Shown here: positions 1 to 12,469 of the stretch, piece by piece
Position numbering within the stretch: the stretch's first letter is position 1
Layout of the letters: every line of letters starts with the position of its first letter
Assembly (NCBI RefSeq): GCF_040183065.1
Contig: NC_091129.1
Coordinates: 440,501-504,500 of the forward strand
Origin: Periplaneta americana
Taxonomy: Eukaryota > Arthropoda > Insecta > Blattodea > Blattidae
Direction: 5' to 3'
DNA: 64,000 nucleotides
Program-made: the position numbers and the translations under genes
The notes under the pieces: generated by a model
Database searches by the model: none
What the model saw: the letters and a program-made list of their open reading frames with translations, nothing else
Told to the model about the DNA's origin: nothing

Positions 1-960
1 GTTTCATGCCAATTCTTTCTTGCTTTATGTTTTGCTTTGATAAGGAAGAGAAGTTCATTATTTTCTTGCAAGTCGAGGTCATGATCTTCTATGCAATTCG
101 AAGAATTTCTATAAGCGTCATGGATAGTATCAGTAAGGATCTGTATACCGGATTCAATATCATCTTTAGTGACTAGATTTGGATTTCCTGGCAGAGTCTG
201 TGTTAAGGTATTTTCAAATAAGTTCCAATCGGTATAATACTTCTTACGTGGTTTTTGACAAGAAAAAGAATTAGCTGTATTAATAAGTATAAGAACAGGT
301 AGGTGATCTGAATTAAGAGCGTTTAGTGGTTCAATGATGGGGGGCATCCCATATGTTTTGAGAAGAAATATATCTAGGACATCAGGTAGTTTATCTTTTT
401 GATACGGGTAATAAGTTGGAAATATTGGGGCGAGAATGTAGTAATTGTGTTCTTCAGCATATGCGTGGAGTACGCGCCCTTTTGGATTTATTAATCTTGA
501 ATGCCAGGATGTATGTTTTGCATTTAGATCACCACCAATGATAAATCTGGGGTGCGCACTGATGATTTTATCAAGTTCATTGGAAGAGAGATTTCAATTA
601 GAAGGAATATATAGGGATGCAATCATTACTTCTTTTTTATCGAGAAGGAGTGTTATAGCTGTGATTTCAGCACACGTTAAGCCAATTATTTGGACTGGAG
701 CATAGGATATATTTCGCTTGATGATTATAGCAGTACCTCCTCCACGTCTGTAAGGCCTGTCAGAGCGAATGATATCGTAGTTACGTAATGTGAAACGATC
801 AGTGGGTTCCAAGTGGGTTTCTGTGATGAGAGCAATGTCGATACTATGTTCAAGTAAGAGATATTGAAGTTCATAAATTTGTCGTTTAATGCCATTAGCA
901 TTGAAATTAATTATACGAAGGTTTTTAATTTGTGTTGGTTTAAGGAACGTTTGTTTCTGG
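1..960 (-). pseudogene. LINE ORF2, endonuclease domain (partial)
   Basis: The minus strand reads INFNANGIKRQIYELQYLLL, then ITETHLEP, YRRGGGTAIIIKRNI, IIGGDLNAKH and NSDHLPVLI. These are the catalytic blocks of exonuclease-endonuclease-phosphatase type LINE endonucleases (Glu in ITETH, Asp/Asn in GDLNAKH, SDH). One in-frame stop near 592 follows ASLYIPSN. The reverse transcriptase would lie beyond position 1. Confidence 0.85.
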
Positions 961-1164
961 AGTCAGTATTGTTGTAATTGCTTCAAATATTATGAGTAGT
1001 TTAGAGAATGTGTCTGATGCCTGTTGCAATTTTAATGTAGTTTGTTTAATTTGATTAATAATTTTAGTAAAGCCTATGCTTTGAAGAAAAGTATAGAGTT
1101 CTTTAATATCCCCCATGAGTGTGTTTGTAGTAGTCTCTGTGTTGGAGTTCGTTTTCGTCCAAGC

Positions 1165-2441
1165 TGGATTAGGGTAACTTTTGGCAAGCTTGGGAAATCA
1201 TGTTGATTAAAAGTATAACCTATTCCTCTATTTCTTAGTCTCTGTTCTTTCAGATCTTGTTTTTGTTGCAGTACATTTCGATGTTGAAGAGCTATGTTAC
1301 ATTGTCGGTAATTAGCAGTGTGTGATTCACCGCAATTTGCGCAAGTAGGTGCGACTGGACAGTCTTCAAGTCTATGATTGTTACCACATTTTACACATTT
1401 AGTAGGTAGGCAACAGCCCGAAGACGTATGGCCATAGAGCTGGCAATTATAGCACTGATATGTTTTTGATTTCGGGTTGTAAGTTTCAATTAATATTGAT
1501 TGGTGACATATATATTTAAGATCATAAACTGTTCGCCCAACTTCATTATTTTTTAAGGAGACAACCCATACTGGTAAGTTAAATTTTTCAACAATGCCTG
1601 TTGTCTGTCGAGTAGTCGTGAGCTGTCAAACACCGATAACGGGAAAATCTAACATTAGTAACTCTTCTTGTATTTGTTGAGCAGTTACTTGTACTGGAAG
1701 TTTCTTGATCACGACTTGTAGCGGCTTGTGTGATTTAGGAGTAAACGTATAAAATCCAATATGCTTATCTTGAAATAAATTTTTCAGCTTGTTATAAGCT
1801 TCTTCTGATGAAACATGAAACTTTGTTCCTTGTGATTGATTGTATATTATTCTTATAGGAAAGCCTAACTCTTTCTCCAGGTCCCGCTGGTACTGAAAAT
1901 AGTTAGGACATTTAGGAAGTATAGGAACAATGATTGGCGGAAATCTAGCAGTTGTTACTTTAGGAGTAGCATCTAGCACCTCTTTTTGAGATTCATCATT
2001 TCCACAAGGATCGTGCGAGAATACATAGTTAGTTTCCATATTTTCTACAGTATCACCATTTAGCTGGGAAAGTGGATCAAAATAATTATTTGTAGGAATC
2101 GAAATAAGTTCTTTTGAATATGAAGATTGTAGTGTCTTGAGTTTGTCATCTTGATTCATAACTGATGTTCCTGAAGTTGGTTGTGCAGGTTGTGGTGTTG
2201 ATGTAACCGAATGTGAAGTATTTTGAAATATTGGTAAGTTACGTATTTCAAGTGATCTGTTTGGATTGATTAATTCTTTCTTAGCTGAAGACTTTTTTGA
2301 TTGCTTGACTTTATGTAACATACCTTTTTTTAAGGTGTACGTTTTCGTTCGTGGGCCTCTGTGAAGAGTTAATTCTGAAGTATCTTCTTCAATTGGAGTC
2401 TGATAGTTTATTTCTTGTGGATAATTATTTGTTTCCTCCAT
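1165..2441 (-). pseudogene. LINE ORF1 (gag-like, PRE domain and CCHC knuckles)
   Basis: Starts MEETNNYPQEINYQ. The first 271 codons are open. They contain a Ser/Thr/Pro-rich N-terminus and then a domain with PPIIVPILPKCPNYFQYQRD and a run ending LQVVIKKLPVQVTAQQIQEE, typical of the region before the zinc knuckles in jockey/Waldo ORF1. One in-frame stop near 1625 interrupts it. The same frame then continues through three knuckles (CYNC..GHTSSGC, CVKCGNNH..C, CANCGESHTANYRQC) and a basic tail. The protein would coat LINE RNA. Confidence 0.8.
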
Positions 2442-2460
2442 AAGGATTTCTTGATTGGTG

Positions 2461-2755
2461 AGGCAATTGTTAGGAATCAGTGTCTTTTATCACAAGATTT
2501 ATGAAACAATAAACGGAAGAAGAAACAGTATATATAACTTAATTAATATGTTATTTAACACACTAAACACTAAATAATCACTCAACACAAGATGCGTAAC
2601 ACAACACAAATAATAATTATTCAATATTTAAATTTCGCGCTCGCTCTCTACACACAACAATCCTTCCCTCCTTGTTTATTTTCAGGCTTTACTCCATGTA
2701 CTTTTCAGGTACTCTGCCATCTAGTGTTGATTATCACAAGCTCATTTCTCGACAG
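2461..2755. repeat. Left half of a split repeat; inverted paralogue near 12605-12690
   Basis: The last 70 bases (about 2690-2755, containing ctctgccatctagtgttg and ctcatttctcgaca) match the reverse complement of about 12605-12665. The other half resumes at 11562, after the Harbinger element. The first 200 bases are AT-rich, probably the LINE 5' region, with no clear content. Confidence 0.7.
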
Positions 2756-3440
2756 ATTTGTTCGCACAGTAGTTCCAAACTGGTTTGAACGATTCCGGTC
2801 ATGCGCACATGGATTTTGCTGTTCGCACAGCACAGACTTCAAACTCAAACTGTTTCTGACTAATAGTCACACGTTCGTACAGCACATCAGACTGATTTCA
2901 AATCGATTCCTAACAGGCAGAATTGATTTGCGAATCAAGTGCAAACTAATCTCAAATCATAGATGACGCATGCGCGTCAAGATAGTTTTGCCATTGTTTT
3001 CTGTAAAGCTCGTTGGTTTTCTTCATGTTATTTACAACATACGAATACATAACCTATACGAACATGCCCTAAATAAATAATCAATTGTATTTTAGTACTG
3101 TTGTTTCGTATAATTGCCATTTTTCAGGAAGGTAATACTATATATAAGCGTGCGTACTATTTTAAAGCTTTACAGCATAATTTATAAGCGTACTATTATT
3201 TTTTATTCAATAACTGTAACATTTAATTGTCTGGATACGTAATGTAAAGCTGTTTTTATTTAATTTATAAAATATATATCATAGACGAAGTTAATGTTTC
3301 TATTTTAGTTCATTTTTAAAACAACACCCACAATTTGTGATTATGATGAGTATACTCTTGATACAGATTAATTGTAATAAAATTATGTTCCGGAAGTGTT
3401 TTTAAATAGAAGTTAATTTAGGCCTATAATTGTTATTTCA

Positions 3441-4558
3441 GATGTCCCATTCAAGCACTTCTAGTGACAACGATATGGAATATATATCCAGTGGGGATGA
3501 GTTAGGTCTGCTGGAATTATTTGAGGAGGGACAGGCCTAAAAATGAAAATTATTTTGAACATACTATACCTAGGTACAATAACAGCGAATTTGTTGAGCA
3601 TTTTCGTGTAAGTCGCCATGTAGCAGAGAGTGTCTCACAACAATTTGAAATATCACAATATTTTCATTACCAATCAGGACAGCATGGAAAGTTGGGCTCA
3701 TTCCAGCAAATTATTATATTTTTGTGGTTTGCTGGTCATCAGACATCTTCATTCAGAGATGTTGCTGATCGATTCGATATCTCTATAAGCAGTCTCTTCA
3801 AAATTATCAGGAAAATTACGTATTTTCTAAGTAACCTGTCACAACATATAATTTCTTGGCCCACTCCAGCAGAAAAAAATGAAATAGAAAGGAACTTGAG
3901 AGAGAATGGTTTTCCTGGAGTTATTGGTGTTATTGATGGGAGCCATATCAAAATTGACAAGCCCTCCAATGACACAGATTCTTATTTAAATAGGAAACAT
4001 TTCCATTCTATACAACTGCAAGTTGTATGTGACCATCAGAGAAGAATCAGGGACATATTCGTAGGTTTTCCTGGGTCTGTCCACGACAGTAGGGTCTTCA
4101 GAGTATCACCACTGGCAAACACCCTACAAGAAAAATGTCAGGATCATTACATTCTGGGAGACAGCGGCTACCCATGCTTAAGAAATCTACTGACACCTTT
4201 TGCACACAGAGGACAATTAACTAGAAGACAGAGAAATTTCAATACAAAATTATCCAAATCCAGATATGTAGTCGAACATTGTTTTGGTCTCTTGAAACAG
4301 AAGTTTAGGCAACTGTACCATATAAAATTAAGAAGTATACCAGATGTAGTTCACTTTATTAGAGCCTGTTGTGTGGTTCACAATATGGCACTAACTGATG
4401 ATTTTCATCTTCAGGATCCTGATCATGAAAATGACCATGGACATGAGCAGGAACATGAAGGAGAAAATTATGCTGAGGATGATGACGATGATGGCAACAG
4501 AAATGACAGAAACGGAATTGAAATGAGAAATTATGTTGCTAATATTTTGGCTTTGTAA
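3441..4558 (+). pseudogene. Harbinger DDE transposase (HARBI1-like)
   Basis: The likely start is the ATG at 3441, just after a splice-acceptor-like tgttatttcag. It reads MSHSSTSSDNDMEYISSGDE..LFEE and then loses frame near 3525. The open frame 3521-4558 carries the rest. Seen there: a helix-turn-helix region (FRDVADRFDISISSLFKIIR), DGSHI (Asp139 of that frame), GSVHDSRVF (Asp189), GDSGYP, and VVEHCFGLLK (Glu252), the DDE triad of DDE_Tnp_4. The C-terminus is His/Asp/Glu-rich. The usual family length is about 350 residues, so a single frameshift seems to be the only break. It would cut and paste the element together with the Myb partner. Confidence 0.9.
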
Positions 4559-4971
4559 ATTATGGCTATTGTATCGCTACAATGCAGTGAATGATTAAGG
4601 TTATATTTTGACAAAATTAACTTAAACTAAGATGTTAAAAAAGCATTTTCACAAATAATTACTTAAACGTTCACTTCCTGTGTCCATTACTTATACCTAA
4701 ATTAATATAATTAACTACAATAGTCAGTACTGATCTAATTCTTGCTAGATTACAAGAAGTATGTTCTGTTGTTTGCAATACTGTGTTTCTGAAGCGATTA
4801 TTTGCCATTAAGCTAGGCTTACCCTTTGATGACCAATTTGGCTTCTGTGTTGGACATATATATGATTGTTGGTAAACTATCCAAGTATGTTTACCTAACA
4901 TATGTGTCTTTACACGGTTTTAGTTTGTATAAACTGTCTTCATTAACCAAATCTGGCTTTCAGGTAGTAGC

Positions 4972-5100
4972 TCCCTGTAAAGCAGGTTTGAATAATTTCA
5001 AGGAAAAATTGTTCCGGGGCCAGGTATCGATCCCGGGACCTTCGCTTAGTGTTTACCGACTGAGCTACCCCAGGAACTATACACGACACCGTCAGTCGGT
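4972..5100 (-). mobile_element. tRNA-derived SINE (type B), minus strand
   Basis: The reverse complement reads gttcctggggtagctcagtc (A box) and then ggtcccgggatcgatacctg (B box), followed by a shared tail. The same family lies on the + strand at 33728. Confidence 0.75.
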
Positions 5101-5194
5101 GTAAATGCAGATCATAAGGACTAGGTTAGTCCATCAATTTTTTCCATGCCTCCCATTCATAATATAATATAATTTAGTAAGTTCATTCCATAAT

Positions 5195-5335
5195 CCACTG
5201 CTGTGGGTAATGTCTGACTGTGAAATGGGTGGGCCCAAATCCTGGTTGGGGTTTTCCCTCAACAAAATGAAGCAAAATTGCTGGGTAACTTTCGCAGTTG
5301 GACCTTGTATTCATTTTGGCATAATTAATTCATAT
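5195..5335 (+). mobile_element. tRNA-derived SINE (type A), degenerate
   Basis: The sequence runs ccactgctgtgggtaatgtc, then gtgggcccaaatcctggttg, then a gttttccctcaac..gctgggtaac body. It is the family seen at 17208, 17671, 27072 and 50249. It ends against an ATC microsatellite. Confidence 0.7.
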
Positions 5336-5336
5336 G

Positions 5337-5379
<43 letters not shown>

Positions 5380-5380
5380 T
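5336..5380. repeat. (ATC)n microsatellite
   Basis: About 15 uninterrupted trinucleotide units directly after the SINE body. Confidence 0.95.
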
Positions 5381-6590
5381 ACATGGGTTAAGTTCACGGT
5401 GCAGCATGCTGCATCCCTACAAGAGCATGGTCATTCAGCAACAAAGTCATTTACAGAACAGGAGTGGTAAGCACAATAAGCCTCAGGATGCAATGTAAGC
5501 CTTCGAGCCTCTTCTCCACAGAAAAAAAAAGGTTCATCTCATATTTCATATTCAGTGTCTATTAATTAATTGTATTGACCTCCAAGATTGCTGTTCTCTA
5601 AATTAAGTTTTTTTACTTGTATGACAATTACTTCAGTTTTTGTAAGGTGGGTGCATAATGATTAGAATACAATTCAAAGTATTTTTGGCAAAGTGTGAGG
5701 TTGTTTTTGAAACAGAAGTTTGCAATGTGACATCTTATTTGAAACGAGGAGTATCATTCACCTCAGGACAGTGAGCAGGATTAGTTAAATTTAAATTCCA
5801 ATTCAGTACAATAAACGCTCCAGGACTGGACATGAACTTGCGCTACCATTCTTGTAAATGAGAATGGATTTACCACATCTTAAATAGGGTGGAAAATGGC
5901 CCATTGAAGCATATAGGTAGCAATATAAGAGATGGTTTTGTAAGCAGTAACAGTTTTGATACCCTTGCAAGCGTTAAGTACTTCAATATCTTTCACTATT
6001 ATATTCTCTAATTCAAAATTTTCATCTATAAGTAGAAGAAGACATTATGTGCCGAATAATTTTTCTACGCTGAAAATAATAATAGAACTAAGCAAATTCT
6101 AAGTTAAATTTATTTTTCCTTTGCTCGACAATTTTACTAGTTTTCTTGGGATTATTACATCTTTTGTAAGTCATTCCATCAGGATTATTTTTTTCTTTTT
6201 TGTCACTGTAATATTTAAGATAGCATCCTTTAAAAAGATGCAATAACCATGTACAAACATAGGCCTATTATTATTAGGGAGGTCCAAAAGTGTTAGTAAT
6301 TCAAACTTGTGTTCCCATACCTGAAGGTGAGAGTCTTCATACATGTCTGCTGATGGGCAAGTCTCGTGGACAGTACTAAACTGTGAGACAGAGTCTCCTT
6401 TTTGGTATGACTGAATAAATTTTCTCCATTCTTAATGTTAAGAGGTTTCGTACAGTAGCGGTTGCACTTTTTACAAAATATTAAATAACTTCACTACAAC
6501 TTAATGTATTCTCTTCAAATTTTGCACACTTATTCTACATGATTTTAGCTTCAATTTCATATATAATGTATCGAAAAATGTAATTATCGG
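5381..6590. other. No recognisable gene
   Basis: AT-rich interior of the Harbinger element. Only short, stop-riddled frames and no motif I can name. Confidence 0.5.
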
Positions 6591-6599
6591 GACAATGGG

Positions 6600-6985
6600 T
6601 CTAAAATTGGGACATGCTTGTACTTACATCCTGCGCTAAAAGAACCTCCTGCATATGTCACACCCTCCTTGTCAACATGCTGAGTGTGTTCTTCCATTCT
6701 TAATCTTCTCCTAGTCCTTCAGGCCTCCAATGTCGATTCTCGTGCCCTTATGTCTGCTGATTTAAACCGTTAGGTATAGCGAGAACTTAATTTTTTTGTG
6801 AAATATTCTATTTTCACACCTAATTCATTGAGTATTGCAATCTTACTATTGTCTCCATCATCGAAGGTGAACACTGCTTCACACACAGCGATTTTGAATA
6901 CTTTCATGCCACAATAACTAATTTTTGGACATGGAGGTACTGTGAGGTTATACCATGCCCCTTTCTCTTGCCTTGTCAATGCATA
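6600..6985 (-). pseudogene. Mutator-like (PF20700-type) transposase C-terminal relic
   Basis: The minus strand reads CEAVFTFDDGDNSKIAILNE, LGVKIEYFTKKL, and past a stop ADIRARESTLEA..RRRLRMEEH and YAGGSF. I recognise this ending from arthropod Mutator-type transposases (..LGV..G.YT..A, basic stretch, YGAG). It is a fragment with at least two stops inside the Harbinger element. The identification is from memory. Confidence 0.5.
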
Positions 6986-6989
6986 ACCA

Positions 6990-7995
6990 CAGAAAAAAAA
7001 ATATTGACGCTAATAATTGAAATTTATATCTGAAAATTTGGAAATACATACAGAAAAGTATACTCTATCGAATGAGACAATAAAAAAATTTTCAAATTTT
7101 TAACGATTCTTACTGTATAAGCTTCACTAGTGACGAAAATAAATGTTCTACATTCTTAATGTTGAAGATTGTCTTAATAACAAGTTTTCAGTTGTGAAAA
7201 CTTTCGTAAACTTTTATTCATATCCCCATTTCAGTTATTAAACTGCAACTTTACAGGTATTTGTTAGAAAAAAATTTTCTTCAGATAAAGTGTACAGGTA
7301 GCTCTATCCAAGATCACTATTTTCTGTATTCTACTGTAGGTACAATTTGATTTAGAAAAAGGATTCGTTTATCTATCCTTTCTGTTGCATACTAATGACT
7401 GATTTTATAAATAAGTTATATATATTAATATACTGGTATCACTACTCTAGTTTAATTATTTAATTTCTTTATACAAGTTTATCTGTTTCATTTTGTAGCA
7501 GTGTGAATATTGATCAGGAAGTGCGTTAAACATTTTGTTACAGCTAGTGTTAGAATGTTATATTGCACATTAATCTTATACATATTTATTTATTTTATTT
7601 CTTCCTGTAACCACTACAGGTTGCCATTGATAAAGAGTACCATGATACAATAAATAGAGTAAATGCCTTGAGGCTTAGTGATACATTGTTGTTAGAGTGA
7701 AAAATTAACTAAAAGATTGAATGTATTTTAGTATATAGTATTACAATAAAACTGATTATGCACAGAAGTTAAGAACAACAGGAGAGAAATGTGAGCAATA
7801 TTAATGAATTGAGATATTAAGTTGTAGAAATTCAAGAGTCTGCTATGGTACTCATACGTACAAATCAATAATAATAGTAGCAGTATCAGAATTTATAAGC
7901 ACTGTAAGAGTTACTATTATCTTCCTACTTGTTCATAGCCTAAATATAACTGTCTTTGCATAGTAAGAAAAGTGATCATACAAACTAACAAGGAG
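6990..7995. other. No recognisable gene
   Basis: AT-rich, no ORF of note between the Mutator-like relic and the Myb gene. Confidence 0.5.
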
Positions 7996-7999
7996 GCAC

Positions 8000-8768
8000 A
8001 GCAAATTACAAATCATTTGGAAACTCAATTTTGTATTCCAAATACTTCTTTAAAATCTCATTTCTTTCGCTAAGCAACTCGTTTTTATATTGTTTTGCTT
8101 TAGCCTTCTCCTTTCCAACATTTCCTGAATTTTATTTTGTCTTGTTTTAGCCTTCTCCTTTTCAAATTCCAACCTTTCCCTTGTATTTTTAAGAATTCAG
8201 TGTAGTAGTCCTTCCTCATAAGCTCCAGTGTAGAGTTTGTTTGAGTCTTTCTTCTTTTAGGCCTACTTTGTGTTACATTTACTTCAGAATTATTATCAAT
8301 AGGCCTATCATTACTGGTAGAAGGAATGGAAGTTGACTGTTCCTGAGCAATGTCCAACTGCTCAGAAATTTCAAATGAAATTGGCATTTCCTGTACAGTA
8401 TCTGTTGCTAATAGCAATTCAGGATGAATATTCCTCTTATTGACATAAATCTCATCAAACTGTTCTTGGTACTCAAAATTTTTTCTCCCCCTTCCAGTCT
8501 TTTTGTTGTTGTCCACAACCTTTTTGTAATTCCTTTCCAATACCCTCCATCTATTTTCGCAGTGCCCTGCAGTAAAATTTGTTCCATGAATTTCGTTTAT
8601 TTTCACAGCTAATATTTCCCACATCCTTTTCATGTTGCTTACTTCTAATGATCCCACTTTCTTCCTGTACATTTTGTAACAATCTATTAATGATTTTGTA
8701 GCATTATCTGACCAGTATATATGCTGAACTATCTCTGTTGGTTGTTGCATAACCAAAAATTCTTGCAA
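8000..8768 (-). pseudogene. Harbinger Myb/SANT-like partner protein
   Basis: The open frame 8768-8100 has a trihelix/SANT domain: IYWSDNATKSLIDCYKMYRK, MKRMWEILAVKINE, then HCENRWRVLERNYKKVVDN and GRGRKNFEY. A basic nuclear signal (RPKRRKT) follows. The C-terminal Lys/Glu-rich coiled coil (..YKNELLSERNEILKKYLEY) is readable only by shifting frame around 8105-8160, so the end is broken. In known Harbinger elements this protein binds the transposon ends and brings the transposase into the nucleus. It converges on the transposase gene. Confidence 0.82.
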
Positions 8769-8769
8769 C

Positions 8770-11400
8770 TCTGTACATAAAGAAATAGATTAAAGCATGT
8801 TATCACATATGAATTATTTTATTTTTGAAAATATGGTAAATTTCCAAGGACGTGTAAGTCGCGATTTTGAGAGAGAAGAAATTACCAAAAAGTGCTGTTT
8901 TTTTTTCATGAATAGACATTTGAAGAACAAAGATTGTAAATAAATAAAAATATAAACGATAAACTTATCCGAAAATGTTGAAATAATGCATGAAACCTGG
9001 TGATGCAGATAGCATAAAAACCCGGGAAACAGGTGACGAATGAGTTGGAGGTTTGAATGTTGGTTTAGAGGAATTAACGTAACATAAATCGGTGAAAAAT
9101 GTAGCAAAATATTGATTAGTAACAATGACAACGAAAGGCGAGCAAAACAGTAGGTATTTGGGTGACAAGTCCTTCACAATAGTCCTCCAATTGTTTTTTG
9201 CTCACTAAAATCACGTGTTTAGCACTAAACAAATCACAAAAGGCAGTAAAAAGAAATTAAAACAGTGCCTCTTTCAGTGTAGTTCTTCCGGAGAATTAAC
9301 AAATATATTTTTAGAACACTATCATTAATATATCTTTCTTACCTTCCATTTTTATGGCGTATTGAGAAATTTGAAGTTACTGAACAAATTTTAACCTTTA
9401 CTGCTTTGAAATGGGCGCGATCTTCCCTCCACTTCAACACCACCTATACAGTAAGTCAACTACTTACGTGGTGTCATCAAAAGTAGACTATCGTATTTTT
9501 TGTCTGGCGAAATTGTAGAAAATCGTTCGAATGCAAACAATATTGAACATGTAACATTTTAAAATGTAGAAAATCATGAGCAACGATAAAAAGTAGGCCT
9601 AATAATTTCTGGTTCATAATTTGAATTGCACCTACAAATATTCTGTTGACAGCTGCTTCAATTAGATGCATAGGAATATTTATGAGGTAAAATGGAAATT
9701 GAATAAACTGCTTCACGTAATTTTATATAATATATATTATTATGCACTGTATTATAATTAGTTGAACCATTTTGAGACAAAAATATTTACATAAACTGAC
9801 ATAATGAATATCATACACTGTATGTTCACAAAGTGGACAATACAACAAGAAAAGCTAAAAAAACAATGTACCGTATTGCTTTTACCCAATTCCATTGTAA
9901 TGAACAATTTACTGCTAACATTTTCAATAAATAAATTCAGTAACTGAAGTTAGAAGTCAATAATTTACAAATTACAAGACCTAGCGGTATATTATTATTA
10001 TTATTATTATCAAACTTGCATACTATTTCAAATAGTCCTGTTTCTTTGAAACTCGGGCATAGTTCTGGCATTTTTTAAATCATTTCCTTTCTTTGTGTAA
10101 TTATTCATTAGTATAGGTCATTACCTGTTGCTCCAAAGATTCCTGCTGTGAGGTTATGTATACTAGTGAGATGTACAACTGTCTCCCATGAATACCTATA
10201 TCACTTGGCACAATCCTCTTACACAAAGAAATGAAAACAAGACACACGTATCATATCCAAAACTGCAATTTCCTTGTTGGCAATATTTCCAAGTTTTGAA
10301 TTAGAGATAAAAATTATTTTCTGAACACTATTATTTCACTGACTTTCACAGGGAAAGCAATCTTGTCTAGTAAACGTATTCCCTATAAATACAAGTTATA
10401 TCTGGACGTAACAATTCACTTCAAGAAAAGGCTCTTCATTAAACAAAACGGCACAGACGTGGTTACAGTCACTTAACAAGCAAATATTAGGCCTACTATT
10501 AATTTGCCTTTCATTTCCTGAGAACTTTAAAAACACTTAATTTTATTACATGAATTAAGCATCTTCATGTTTTCTTCTAATGACATATTGCTTTATTCTC
10601 CAATTGAAGCTGTCGATCCTCGGGAGGCTCACGAGCAACTGCTTGAGTCCTGGACATATATTTTGGGCACCCCGGCATTTGAGATGGTACAGCATCTTAA
10701 AATAAAAGAATAATAATTGTACAAAACTGCCATAAAGAATAAGAGTATAAGTTTAATTAGAGACATGTCCAATTAATGTTCATGTTACATTTATATAACA
10801 TACTCACTTTTCTGAAGTTTTGGACATGATAATGGTACTCTTTTAAACGTCTTTCTGTCTTTGGCCGTACATTGATACAGTTCTTTCAGTATTTTGGGAG
10901 TCTCGTATCTTTTGCTAGGAAGTGGAGTTCACACACCTATAAATTAGATAAGTAAATCTGGTTTGTGTAAGCTGCCGAAATCAAATATTTTCGCGAGTGA
11001 GGTTAGAATCATTCAGAATACACTTGAAATAAGATAAAGAAAAATAAAATTTAAAAAATTTTAAATATTACACACAGTCAACACAAAGCCTTACTAGTGA
11101 ATATTTAGTAAGGGTGAAATGTTCCGTTTATACCTCAAACACTTCATTTTCAAATATTCGTCTTTCGGAAATGGAAATACATGGAGTTTGTAGTTACTAT
11201 CATACACAATACTTAAACAGTATATTGGCTTCGTAATTCAGAATAACTGACAATGTCTTTACGGAGCATAAAAACTCTGTCGTAAAATACAAAGCAACCG
11301 ACATAGGTTAAAGTTTATACGATTTCTTGATAAATTCTTGGTGTTGGACAGCTGTTTACATTATTTCTTCCTTGATACTGCTGTTGTAAGTTCAAACTCT
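8770..11400. other. Harbinger 3' region without recognisable genes
   Basis: Short frames only. It holds an ATT microsatellite at 9989-10010. A non-coding role in the transposon, or later insertions too old to recognise, are both possible. Confidence 0.5.
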
Positions 11401-11561
11401 TATCTAGGCGGCAGTGGTTCCAACCAGTTTGAAATGCGTTCGTACAGCTGAAACCACGGATGGTTTGAAATTGGTTTTCAAAACGATCATGCGCATTAGA
11501 TGAAGATGGGACAGTTTGAAAACAGTTCTCAAACCATCACAAACTTGCTGTGCGAACAAAC

Positions 11562-11690
11562 CTGCTCGCATAGCTTCCGTTATTTTCCACTTGTTCTCAA
11601 GATTACAGATGGTTTGGCTGATCTGTTGTATATATGATCTAAACTAAACGAGTGGCAGAAATTTATGAAGAAAATGAAAGCACATTTGAA
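11562..11690. repeat. Right half of the repeat split by the Harbinger element
   Basis: ctcgcatagcttccgttatt and the following tgatctgttgtatatat match the reverse complement of about 12480-12600 (..cgcatagcgtccgttatt.. and ..caatctgttttatatat). Together with 2690-2755 it rebuilds the paralogue at about 12480-12665. Confidence 0.8.
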
Positions 11691-11699
11691 CTAAATACT

Positions 11700-12257
11700 A
11701 AAGTTGAAGGGCTTTCATTTATACCAATACAAATATCTGGGCTTAACACTGCAAGTGACAGGCAAGTCATTTACTAAGCACATAGAAGAAAGATGCTCGG
11801 CGGCGATCAAGGCTACGTACGACATAAAGAAGCTCGAAAAGCTCTCCACGACCACAGCCCTGCGCCTCTTCTACATCAAGATCGCTCCAATAGTTAGCTA
11901 CGCGCTGAAAAAGATATGGGTTCACTTAACCTCAGCGAACCTAAAGAAGCTAGAAGCCGTGAAAGCGTCATACCTAAAAAGAGCTCTTCAAGTGTCGAGA
12001 GCAACGCAAACGAGGCTGGTATACCTATTAATGGACACGGATTTCTTCGTAAGAGAGCTGATGACGAGCAACGGCCTTCAACCTACACCAGCATATGAGG
12101 CCCACGTTAGGGACAGAGAAGAAAAAGCAGCAGACGTGGACCAGGAATTCCTTCAGACGCCAGCCATGAACACGGAAGAATGGAAGAAGCCTAACTTCGA
12201 GCTACGTCACGTCTTCACGAGGACGGCGGCCCACGGGTTCCACCATAGGATCTGTGC
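11700..12257 (+). pseudogene. LINE reverse transcriptase C-terminal part, 5'-truncated, first segment
   Basis: Open for 188 codons: YLGLTLQVTGKSFTKHIEER, KLEKLSTTTALRLFYIKIAP, a thumb region, and RHVFTRTAAHGFHHRICA. This is the region after the RT palm in jockey/I-type LINEs. The frame is cut after ATCTGTGC (12250-12257) by the hAT-like element and resumes at 21076. No palm motifs are present, so it is truncated at its 5' side. Confidence 0.85.
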
Positions 12258-12469
12258 TAGAGATGGGTAAAAAATAACACAACAGTTATTTTGGAACTGT
12301 TCCGGTCTCGGAACTGTTGCAAAAATGAACAGTAGGTCGGAACCTCCTGTTCCGAAATAACAGTGTTCCGACTCCGAGCTGCTCACTTGCCCAGCTGTTG
12401 CGGGCTCGCAGTACCGCGTTGCACAAGGTATGTTCCGACTCCGAGATAACAGTCGGAACGTCGGAGCTT

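Larger units (their letters stand above)
1..2460 (-). mobile_element. Non-LTR retrotransposon (jockey-like), 3' part outside window
   Basis: Read on the minus strand, ORF1 (2441 to about 1165) is followed by the apurinic-type endonuclease of ORF2, which runs off the window start. Coding is intact over long stretches with only a few stops, so the copy is fairly young. The order gag-like protein, CCHC knuckles, endonuclease is that of jockey-type LINEs. The 5' end lies somewhere between 2460 and 2590. Confidence 0.85.
2756..11561 (+). mobile_element. PIF/Harbinger DNA transposon, about 8.8 kb
   Basis: The ends are inverted (ATTTGTTCGCACAG on the left; reverse complement of the right end GTTTGTTCGCACAG; 13 of 14 match). 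The left flank ends CAG and the right flank starts CTG, compatible with a decayed 3-bp CWG target site. Inside are a DDE transposase and a convergent Myb/SANT gene, the two proteins this superfamily needs. An uninterrupted copy of the host repeat in the same window confirms the borders. Secondary insertions (SINEs, a MULE piece) explain part of the length. The element is probably inactive, since both genes carry frameshifts. Confidence 0.85.

Noticed and set aside
8100-8768. An independent host Myb/SANT transcription factor.
   Set aside because: It lies inside the Harbinger borders, converges on the transposase, and is frame-broken at its end.
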